From JBFKUL01 sp041635755 (GTDB taxonomy: Bacteria; Pseudomonadota; Gammaproteobacteria; Burkholderiales; SG8-39): a DNA stretch of 5,521 bases. The stretch lies in the NCBI GenBank assembly GCA_041635755.1, contig JBFKUL010000209.1, positions 1 to 5,521 of the forward strand. The letters run 5' to 3'. Positions 1 through 4,737 of the stretch are shown here, in pieces; position 1 is the first letter of the stretch; every line of letters begins with the position of its first letter. The notes under the pieces are model-generated. The model saw only the letters and a program-made list of their open reading frames with translations. It had not been told where the DNA came from and did no database searches. The position numbers were made by a program, and so were the translations under genes.

Positions 1-906
1 CCCGACATCCCTTTCGAGCTGTCGATCAATCCGTACCGCGGTTGCGAGCATGGTTGCATCTATTGCTACGCTCGCCCGAGCCACGCCTACCTCGAACTCT
101 CGCCGGGCCTGGATTTCGAATCACGCCTGTTCGCCAAGGTGAACGCCGCCGAGCTGCTGCGCAAGGAACTGGCGAGGCCGGGCTACGTCGCGAAGCCCAT
201 CTCGATCGGCGCCAACACCGATTGCTACCAGCCGATCGAGCGCCGCTACCGCATCACGCGCCAGGTGATCGAAGTGCTCGCCGAGTGCGAGCACCCGCTG
301 ACGATGGTCACCAAGTCGGCGCTGGTCGAACGCGACCTCGATCTGCTCGCGCCGATGGCGGCGAAGAACCTCGCCAAGGTGTTCGTCACCGTAACCACGC
401 TCGACCGGCAGCTCGCGCGGCGGCTCGAGCCGCGCGCCGCGAGCCCGCAGCGGCGCCTGGACACGATGCGCGCACTCTCCGCGGCGGGCGTGCCGGTCGG
501 CGTGATGGTCGCCCCGGTGATTCCGGTGCTCACCGACAAATCGCTCGAGGAAGTGCTGGAGGCCGCGAAGGCCGCCGGCGCAAGCATGGCCGGCTACCAG
601 ATGCTGCGCCTGGCGAACGAGCTCAAGGCACTGTTCCGCGAATGGCTCGCGGCGAACGTGCCCCTGCGCGCCGAGCACGTGATGAGCGTCATCCAGCAGA
701 TCCGCGGCGGGCGCGACAATGATCCGCGCTTCGGCACCCGCATGACCGGCACCGGCAATTACGCCGAGCTGGTGGCCAAGCGCTTCGAAATCGCCTGCCG
801 CCGCCACGGCCTGAACGGCAGCGAACGCGGCATGGCGCCGCGCCGCGAGCTCGACAGCACGCGCTTTCGCCTCCCCTCGACGGGCGGACAGCTCAGCTTG
901 TTCTAA
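1..906 (+). CDS. PA0069-family radical SAM protein (SplB/spore photoproduct lyase-like), 5' partial
   Basis: The reading frame is open from base 1, so the start and probably some 50-60 residues (family usually about 350 residues) lie upstream; 301 residues are visible. Near the visible N-terminus is the radical SAM signature CX3CX2C: Cys15, Cys19 and Cys22 in the context NPYRGCEHGCIYCYARPSH. These cysteines should hold a [4Fe-4S] cluster that cleaves S-adenosylmethionine. Further family-like blocks are SIGANTDCYQPIE (about 63-75), a TKSALVERDLDLL segment (about 104-116) and the C-terminal LRLANELKALFREWL and RGGRDNDPRFGTRM segments. The family is related to spore photoproduct lyase (COG1533), but the substrate of PA0069-type members is unknown to me. 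The protein ends in QLSLF, a match to the beta-clamp binding pentapeptide. It is cytoplasmic, with no membrane segment. The next gene starts two bases after its TAA stop, so the two are probably co-transcribed. The family call is firm; the function is open. Confidence 0.93.
   Translation, partial: PDIPFELSINPYRGCEHGCIYCYARPSHAYLELSPGLDFESRLFAKVNAAELLRKELARPGYVAKPISIGANTDCYQPIERRYRITRQVIEVLAECEHPLTMVTKSALVERDLDLLAPMAAKNLAKVFVTVTTLDRQLARRLEPRAASPQRRLDTMRALSAAGVPVGVMVAPVIPVLTDKSLEEVLEAAKAAGASMAGYQMLRLANELKALFREWLAANVPLRAEHVMSVIQQIRGGRDNDPRFGTRMTGTGNYAELVAKRFEIACRRHGLNGSERGMAPRRELDSTRFRLPSTGGQLSLF
889..903 (+). other. Putative sliding-clamp (DnaN) binding motif at a protein C-terminus
   Basis: The last five codons of the radical SAM gene read Gln-Leu-Ser-Leu-Phe. 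This equals the QL(S/D)LF consensus by which bacterial polymerases, mismatch repair and translesion proteins bind the beta sliding clamp. The motif follows a Pro/Gly-rich, probably flexible stretch (RLPSTGG), the usual setting for such a tail peptide. The identity to the consensus is seen directly; clamp binding is inference. Confidence 0.45.
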
Positions 907-908
907 AG

Positions 909-1307
909 ATGGCGTCCGCACCCGCCTTGCGCCATCGCGCGCTGTGGCTCGCCATCGGCTGGGGCATCGCCGCGGGGATTGCGTGGCTCTCGCTCGCGCC
1001 GACACCGCTGGCGCTACCGCTCGATGAAGGCGACAAGCTCGGGCACCTTTTCGCCTACGGCGTCCTAATGTACTGGTTCTGCCAACTCTACGCGGCGCCG
1101 GGCACGCGCCTCGCCTATGCGCTCGGCTTTGCGGCGATGGGCGTGGCGCTGGAATTTGCACAGAACGCCACCGGCGAGCGCAGCTTCGACGCGCTCGACA
1201 TGCTCGCCAATGCAGCGGGCGCCGTCATGGGCTGGTTGGTCGCGCGCGCCAGCCGCGCGAACCTGCTGGCACGGCTCGAGTCGGCGCTCAGGCGCCCCCG
1301 AGCCTGA
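909..1307 (+). CDS. VanZ-like family membrane protein
   Basis: A 132-residue integral membrane protein with four predicted helices, at about residues 10-30, 46-62, 67-85 and 96-113, then a short basic tail. VanZ-like hallmarks are DKLGHLFAYGVL (42-53, the conserved D-K-x-x-H before helix 2), ALEFAQ (80-85) and RSFDALDMLANAAGAVMGW (91-109, the conserved D-x-x-D-x-x-A-N-x-x-G block). The length suits the family. VanZ itself gives low-level teicoplanin resistance in enterococci, but stand-alone proteobacterial members have no settled function, so no resistance role should be read into this call. The ATG lies two bases after the upstream stop and has no clear Shine-Dalgarno sequence, so translation may depend on ribosomes terminating on the radical SAM gene. 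Its last 20 bases overlap the end of lrgB on the other strand. Confidence 0.9.
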   Translation: MASAPALRHRALWLAIGWGIAAGIAWLSLAPTPLALPLDEGDKLGHLFAYGVLMYWFCQLYAAPGTRLAYALGFAAMGVALEFAQNATGERSFDALDMLANAAGAVMGWLVARASRANLLARLESALRRPRA

Positions 1308-2010
1308 GCAGCACCGGGAACAGCAGCGCCGTGGCCATGCCGTTCAGGCCCATCGCCAGCCCGGCGAACGCGCCCATCGTCTCGGAAACCTGAAAGGCGC
1401 GCGCGGTGCCGATGCCGTGCGCGGCAAGGCCCACTGCGAAGCCCCGCACCGCGTGGTCCTCGACGCGCAGCAGGTTGAGCGTGCTGCGCGCGAGCGCTGC
1501 GCCGAGGATGCCGGTGGTCACCACGAGCACCGCAGTGAGCGAGGGCAGACCGCCGAGCTTCTCCGCGATCCCCATGGCGATCGGCGCAGTGACCGACTTC
1601 GGCGCGAGCGAGAGCACCGTCTCGCGGCTTGCGCCCATGAGCCAGCCGATGCCCATCGCCGAGACCACTGCGACGAGCGAGCCCGCCACCAGCGCGCCGC
1701 CCAGCGGTACCAGGTCCTTTTTCAGGCGCTGGAGGTTGGCGTAAAGCGGCACGGCCAGCGCGACGGTCGCCGGCCCGAGCAGGAAGTGCACGAACTGCGC
1801 GCCGTCAAAATACGTCTGGTAGGGCGTGTCGGTGAACCACAGCAACGCGACCAGGAAGGCCACGGCGATCGCCACCGGGTTGGCGAGCGGATTCATCCTG
1901 GCCTTGGTGTAGATCCAGAACGCGCCCTGATACGCGAGCAGCGTCACCGTCAGACCGAGCAGCGGCGAAGTTGAAAGGTAGACCCAGATCTCGCCAAAGC
2001 GCCCGGTCAT
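1288..2010 (-). CDS. lrgB: LrgB family integral membrane protein
   Basis: A 240-residue protein, about the usual LrgB length, with seven or so hydrophobic segments. Conserved family blocks are ANPVAIAV (43-50), YQTYFDGAQFVHFLLGPATV (64-83), LAPKSVTAPIAMGIAEKLGG (135-154) and AHGIGTARAFQVSETMGAFA (197-216). LrgB works with LrgA in the inner membrane. The pair was first described as a regulator of murein hydrolase activity and autolysis in Staphylococcus; relatives were later linked to transport of pyruvate, glycolate or 3-hydroxypropionate. The ATG at 2010 is chosen because it forms an ATGA overlap with the lrgA stop, has GAGG eight bases upstream (2019-2022), and gives an N-terminus like those of relatives. 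The frame stays open upstream to 2544, but that extension runs through lrgA and is arginine-rich nonsense. Substrate in this organism: unknown. Confidence 0.95.
   Translation of the reverse strand: MTGRFGEIWVYLSTSPLLGLTVTLLAYQGAFWIYTKARMNPLANPVAIAVAFLVALLWFTDTPYQTYFDGAQFVHFLLGPATVALAVPLYANLQRLKKDLVPLGGALVAGSLVAVVSAMGIGWLMGASRETVLSLAPKSVTAPIAMGIAEKLGGLPSLTAVLVVTTGILGAALARSTLNLLRVEDHAVRGFAVGLAAHGIGTARAFQVSETMGAFAGLAMGLNGMATALLFPVLLRLGGA
2007..2010 (-). other. ATGA stop/start overlap coupling lrgA and lrgB
   Basis: On the minus strand the four bases read ATGA: the TGA ends lrgA and the ATG begins lrgB. A GAGG at 2019-2022 within the end of lrgA can serve as the ribosome binding site. This arrangement normally keeps the two products at matched levels, as suits partners in one membrane complex. 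Confidence 0.85.
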
Positions 2011-2363
2011 TGGACGCGCCTCGCGGCTGCGCGCTTGCGCAGCGCCTGCATCACCAGCGCAGTGACGCCGATGGTGATCACGGTGCTCGCGACGAGCGCC
2101 ACCACGACCGGCAACCACTCCGCGCCCAGGCGCTTGAAGTGCAGCATCACCCCCACGCCCGCCGGCACGAATAACAGCGACAGGTGCGAGAGCAGTTGCT
2201 GGCACGAATCGCGCAGCCACGCCGGCGCCGCGCCGCGCGCGAGCAGAGTCGCGAACAGGAGCCCCATGCCGATCACCGGTCCAGGTACCGGCAGCCCGAG
2301 CAGCTGCACCACGATCTCGCCCGCGGTCTGGTAAACGAGCAGCAGCGTAATCGCGCCGAGCAT
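2007..2363 (-). CDS. lrgA: CidA/LrgA family holin-like membrane protein
   Basis: A 118-residue protein with four hydrophobic segments, at about residues 2-22, 26-44, 60-77 and 84-106, ending in a basic tail (RKRAAARR). Family hallmarks are YQTAGEIVVQLLGLPVPGPV (11-30) followed by IGMGLL, and the LLFVPAGVGVM block (63-73). The size and topology match LrgA/CidA/YohJ proteins, which partner LrgB as a two-part membrane system for control of murein hydrolases or small carboxylate transport. Its TGA stop overlaps the lrgB ATG by four bases, so the two are translationally coupled. The ATG at 2363 is the first possible start after an in-frame TAA at 2378-2376. It lacks a recognisable Shine-Dalgarno sequence. 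No LysR- or LytTR-type regulator gene lies next to the pair, although such neighbours are common for this family. Confidence 0.93.
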   Translation of the reverse strand: MLGAITLLLVYQTAGEIVVQLLGLPVPGPVIGMGLLFATLLARGAAPAWLRDSCQQLLSHLSLLFVPAGVGVMLHFKRLGAEWLPVVVALVASTVITIGVTALVMQALRKRAAARRVQ

Positions 2364-2432
2364 CGCGGAAGAATCTTAGCACCGGCGCGAAATGGTCCGC
2401 GCGCATCGACTTCCCCCTGCTAGATTGCGCAG
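2364..2432. promoter_or_regulatory. 69-base divergent intergenic region between lrgA and the MATE gene
   Basis: Both transcripts must start here or inside the neighbouring genes. On the minus strand TAAGAT (2378-2373) resembles a -10 box, but it lies only nine bases before the lrgA ATG. On the plus strand TAGATT (2421-2426) is a weak -10-like match lying six bases before the first MATE GTG. Neither has a convincing -35 partner at 16-18 bases. A small GC inverted repeat (GCGCG 2385-2389 / CGCGC 2398-2402, eight-base loop) could be an operator, but such repeats arise often by chance in DNA this GC-rich. That the region holds regulatory signals follows from geometry; the individual boxes are uncertain. 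Confidence 0.4.
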
Positions 2433-2436
2433 GTGA
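2431..2436 (+). promoter_or_regulatory. Possible ribosome binding site AGGTGA for the MATE gene
   Basis: AGGTGA is complementary to six bases of the 16S rRNA 3' end and lies five bases before a GTG at 2442. It also contains the first in-frame GTG at 2433, which has no Shine-Dalgarno sequence of its own. If this site is used, translation begins at 2442 and the protein loses three residues. The first GTG would then be part of the ribosome binding site, not a start. Confidence 0.4.
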
Positions 2437-3803
2437 GCTCCGTGCCCGCCGCGCCGCCCCGCCCGCCTGCGCACCGGCTGCTCGGCGCGCCGATCCTGCC
2501 GACGATTGCGCGGCTCGCTGCGCCGGCGATCGTACTGGTTGCATTCCAGTCCGCGGTGTCGATCGCCGACACGCACTTCGTCGGCCGCCTGGGCACTGCG
2601 GCGCTCGCCGGACTCGCGCTGGTGTTCCCGCTGCTGATGCTGCTGCAGATGATGTCGGCCGGCGCCATGGGCGGAGGCGTGTCCTCGGCCGTGGCGCGCG
2701 CGCTCGGCGCAGGCGAGACGCATGCGGCGCGCGCGCTGGTGACGCATGCGCTCGTGATCGGGCTGGCGATGGGATTGCTCTTCACTGTGCTGCTGCTCAC
2801 GCTCGGGCGCCCGGTCTACCGGCTGCTGGGCGGCCAGGGCGAGGCGCTCTCGCAGGCGCTTGCGTACTCCGACGTGCTGTTCTCCGGTGCGGTGCTGGTG
2901 TGGCTCGCCAACACGCTCGCCAGCGTGCTGCGCGGCAGCGGCAACACGCTCGCGCCGGCGCTCGCGCTGATCGCCGGCGCGTTGCTGCACCTGCCGCTGT
3001 CCTACGCGCTGGTGCTCGGCCGCGGCGGGCTGCCGCAGCTCGGTATCGCGGGCGCCGCCGTCGCTTACGTCTGCGCCTTTGGGTTTGCGAGCGCGGTGAT
3101 GGCGGCCTGGGTCTGGCGAAGTGCGCTACGGCCCACCCGCGAAGACCTGCGGCTCGAGGCGCGGCGCTTCGCCGATATCCTGCGCGTGGGCGCGATCTCC
3201 TCCGTCTCCGCGCTGCAGACGGTGCTCACGGCGGTGATTCTCACCGGCTTCGTCGGCCGCTTCGGCACCGCTGCGCTCGCCGGCTACGGCGTCGGCGTGC
3301 GTCTCGAGCTGCTGCAGGTCCCGCTCGTGTTCGCGATCGGCCAGGCGATGGTGTCGATGGTCGGCACGCATGTCGGCGCCGGCATGGCCGAGCGGGCCAA
3401 AGCGATCGCCTGGACCGGCGCCGGGATTGCGGGCGCGATCAGCCTGGTGATCGGCCTCGTGGTGACGGTCGTTCCATCAGCGTGGGTGGGGCTGTTCTCG
3501 CAGGATCCCGCGGTGCTCCAGGCCGGCAGCAGCTACCTGCGCACGGTCGGGCCGTTCTACGTCTTTCTCGCGCTTGCGGTGTCGCTGTACTTCGCGGCGC
3601 AGGGCGCAGGGCAGGTGCTGATGCCGGTGCTCGCGGGAACCGTGCGCCTGGTGGTGGTGGTGGGCGGCGCAATTGGGGTGCTCGCCTTGGGTGGCGGGCT
3701 CTCGGGCCTGTTCGTGGTGATCGCGCTTGGACTTGCGGTGTTCGGTGCGCTCACGGCGTACGCGGTGCGCCACGCCGACTGGACGCAGCGCGCGCGTCAC
3801 TAG
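2433..3803 (+). CDS. MATE family multidrug/metabolite efflux transporter
   Basis: A 456-residue inner-membrane protein of typical MATE length with about 12 hydrophobic segments in two homologous halves (about 22-230 and 245-445). Matching landmarks appear in each half: ADTHFVGRLGTAALAG (45-60) and TGFVGRFGTAALAGYGVGVR (271-290), then LRGSGNT (166-172) and AAQGAGQVLMPVLAG (388-402). Asp46 in helix 1 is the acidic residue usually tied to cation coupling in MATE pumps. The family exports cationic drugs, dyes and metabolites using a proton or sodium gradient; the substrate here cannot be told from sequence. The start is a GTG, with an in-frame TAG at 2421. GTG 2433 is the longest choice, but GTG 2442 has the better ribosome binding site. 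The gene diverges from lrgA and converges on a small membrane protein gene, sharing a CTAG at the stops. No regulator gene is adjacent. Confidence 0.95.
   Translation: MSSVPAAPPRPPAHRLLGAPILPTIARLAAPAIVLVAFQSAVSIADTHFVGRLGTAALAGLALVFPLLMLLQMMSAGAMGGGVSSAVARALGAGETHAARALVTHALVIGLAMGLLFTVLLLTLGRPVYRLLGGQGEALSQALAYSDVLFSGAVLVWLANTLASVLRGSGNTLAPALALIAGALLHLPLSYALVLGRGGLPQLGIAGAAVAYVCAFGFASAVMAAWVWRSALRPTREDLRLEARRFADILRVGAISSVSALQTVLTAVILTGFVGRFGTAALAGYGVGVRLELLQVPLVFAIGQAMVSMVGTHVGAGMAERAKAIAWTGAGIAGAISLVIGLVVTVVPSAWVGLFSQDPAVLQAGSSYLRTVGPFYVFLALAVSLYFAAQGAGQVLMPVLAGTVRLVVVVGGAIGVLALGGGLSGLFVVIALGLAVFGALTAYAVRHADWTQRARH
3800..3803. other. Shared CTAG palindrome forming both convergent stop codons
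   Basis: The four bases CTAG supply the TAG stop of the MATE gene on the plus strand (3801-3803) and the TAG stop of the small membrane protein on the minus strand (3802-3800). There is no room for a separate terminator between the two genes. Confidence 0.85.
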
Positions 3804-4030
3804 CGCCGATGGTCGCCCGAGCGCATCAGCAGCACCACGGCGACCGCGGCGGCCACCAGGATGCCGAGCAGCACCAGCACCTGCGGCAGCCAGGCGCGCA
3901 CTTCCGCGTAAGGCACGATATCGAGCGCCACCAGGACGCCGAAGAGCGCCAGCACCACCACGGCAACCAGCACGATCAGCTTGAGCGTGCCGGCAATGCC
4001 GGCACGGGGTTCGGGTTGCTCGATCTCCAT
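3800..4030 (-). CDS. Small two-helix membrane protein, hypothetical
   Basis: A 76-residue protein that I do not recognise. It has a short acidic, proline-containing N-terminus (MEIEQPEPRAG), two hydrophobic helices at about 15-36 and 48-69, a short connecting loop (DIVPYAEVRAWLPQ), and a polar C-terminus (RSGDHRR). The ATG at 4030 has GGAG at 4041-4038, seven bases upstream, a good ribosome binding site, which supports a real gene. The strong, orderly hydrophobic pattern also argues against a chance frame. Its TAG stop overlaps the MATE stop on the opposite strand by four bases. It lies 61 bases downstream of the YbjN-like gene on the same strand and may be co-transcribed with it. Its function is unknown; a small inner-membrane accessory protein is all that can be said. 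Confidence 0.72.
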   Translation of the reverse strand: MEIEQPEPRAGIAGTLKLIVLVAVVVLALFGVLVALDIVPYAEVRAWLPQVLVLLGILVAAAVAVVLLMRSGDHRR

Positions 4031-4035
4031 TGCTG

Positions 4036-4041
4036 CTCTCC
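4036..4041 (-). promoter_or_regulatory. Ribosome binding site of the small membrane protein
   Basis: On the minus strand GGAGAG precedes the ATG at 4030, with the GGAG core seven bases upstream. It supports this start for a short gene of unknown function. Confidence 0.6.
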
Positions 4042-4091
4042 AGCGAATTGCGGTGTCAACCGGCCCTAGGGTGGCGGCATCCTGCCACGCG

Positions 4092-4634
4092 CTACATTTC
4101 CAGTCCCTTTTTCAGCAGCCGGTCGATCAACTCGCGGCGCCGCAGCTCGCCGCTGTCGCCGCCGCCGAATACCAATGCCCCGGAACTGTAGCTCGAGCCG
4201 AAGGTCTCGGCGAGGTTGATCACCTGGCCGACCCCGGAAACGAAATCGGCGTCGCGCAATGAACGAAGCGGATGAATGAATACGCTCCATACGACGTCGC
4301 GCCCGACGGCGTAGCGCGCGTCGAGTGCGGAATCGAAATTCGCCTGCAGAAGTCGGTACATGTAGCGCGGCTCGAGCTCCTCGGCCTTGATCACGGGCGT
4401 GATGATGCGCATGCGATCGACGCGCTCGTCGGTGATCACCAGCACCTCGCGCTCATCGATGGTCAGCGTCCAGTACCCCGGACGGCCGCGCGACTTGTCA
4501 TCGAGTCGCTTGATGAGCTCGTCGAGCCGGGCATTGGTCATGGCCTTCTCGCCTTGCGCGTGCGCCGCGGAAAGCGACGCGGCAGCCAGCGCGAGCGAAG
4601 CGGCGAGCAGGATGCTGTGAATCGGCGTCCTCAT
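4092..4634 (-). CDS. Secreted YbjN-like domain protein (hypothetical)
   Basis: A 180-residue protein with a clear Sec signal peptide: basic start (MRTPIH), hydrophobic core (about 8-22) and an AHA cleavage site near residue 26. The mature part starts with a charged helix (NARLDELIKRLDD, about 34-46), followed by strand-like WTLTIDEREVLVITDE (55-70) and RMRIITPVIKAEELEP (74-89). Then comes MYRLLQANFDSALDARYAVGRDVVWSVFIHPLRSL, split between about 92 and 126, and a helix FVSGVGQVINLAETFG (131-146). This helix-strand-helix pattern, with 'LLxANFD', 'ARYAVG.D.VW' and 'F..G..QV..LA.TFG', is that of YbjN-like / type III secretion chaperone-like domains. Most YbjN relatives are cytoplasmic, so the signal peptide is notable. 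The tail is helical and basic (LRRRELIDRLLKKGLEM) after a Gly/Ser-rich linker. The ATG follows a consensus AAGGAGG by six bases. The family call is by pattern recognition and moderately sure; the function is unknown. Confidence 0.82.
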   Translation of the reverse strand: MRTPIHSILLAASLALAAASLSAAHAQGEKAMTNARLDELIKRLDDKSRGRPGYWTLTIDEREVLVITDERVDRMRIITPVIKAEELEPRYMYRLLQANFDSALDARYAVGRDVVWSVFIHPLRSLRDADFVSGVGQVINLAETFGSSYSSGALVFGGGDSGELRRRELIDRLLKKGLEM

Positions 4635-4640
4635 GTCAGG

Positions 4641-4647
4641 CCTCCTT
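4641..4647 (-). promoter_or_regulatory. Consensus Shine-Dalgarno AAGGAGG for the YbjN-like gene
   Basis: On the minus strand AAGGAGG lies six bases before the ATG at 4634. It is the strongest ribosome binding site in the window, settles that start, and suggests good translation of this exported protein. Confidence 0.8.
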
Positions 4648-4737
4648 GCGAAAGGGGTCGCGTCCGGGATTCCGGCGTGAGGGATGCGACTGCATTAGTC
4701 GGCCCTGCGCCAGGCTTCATTACGCCCGTTTTCGGCC
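4648..4737. other. Intergenic stretch between the amidohydrolase and YbjN-like genes
   Basis: I see no open frame of note and no clear promoter here. On the minus strand a CCTG/CAGG stem with a three-base loop (about 4702-4712) lacks a T-run, so it is not a credible terminator. Whether the downstream genes are read from the amidohydrolase promoter or from one hidden here cannot be decided by eye. Confidence 0.3.

Noticed and set aside
42..722. Plus-strand 226-residue frame inside the radical SAM gene
   Set aside because: It is an out-of-frame shadow with an Arg/Ala/Pro-rich product; the true frame has the CX3CX2C motif.
121..1161. Long minus-strand frame (346 residues) opposite the radical SAM and VanZ-like genes
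   Set aside because: Its product is rich in Arg, His and Ala with no domain pattern, and it lies antisense to two well-recognised genes. Long antisense frames are expected in GC-rich coding DNA.
2385..2402. GCGCG / CGCGC inverted repeat in the lrgA-MATE gap as an operator
   Set aside because: Only five pairs, all G and C, in GC-rich DNA; too common by chance to claim as a regulator site.
2011..2544. N-terminal extension of the lrgB frame to about 418 residues
   Set aside because: The extension reads through lrgA and the divergent gap in another frame and gives low-complexity Arg/Ala sequence. The ATGA overlap and relatives' N-termini place the start at 2010.
4054..4059. Perfect -35 hexamer TTGACA on the minus strand before the small membrane protein gene
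   Set aside because: At 16-18 bases downstream there is only the ribosome site region (GCAGCA) with no -10-like sequence, so a promoter cannot be supported.
2900..4069. Plus-strand 389-residue frame overlapping the MATE gene
   Set aside because: It is an Arg-rich shadow frame; the MATE frame shows 12 helices and family motifs throughout.
4064..4071. Palindrome CCCTAGGG in the 61-base gap before the small membrane protein gene
   Set aside because: An isolated eight-base palindrome with no extension or second copy nearby; likely chance.
4071..4088. Inverted repeat GTGGC / GCCAC between the YbjN-like and small membrane protein genes, as a terminator
   Set aside because: The stem is short (five perfect pairs, with an A-C mismatch beyond them on the minus strand) and no T-run follows in the direction of transcription.
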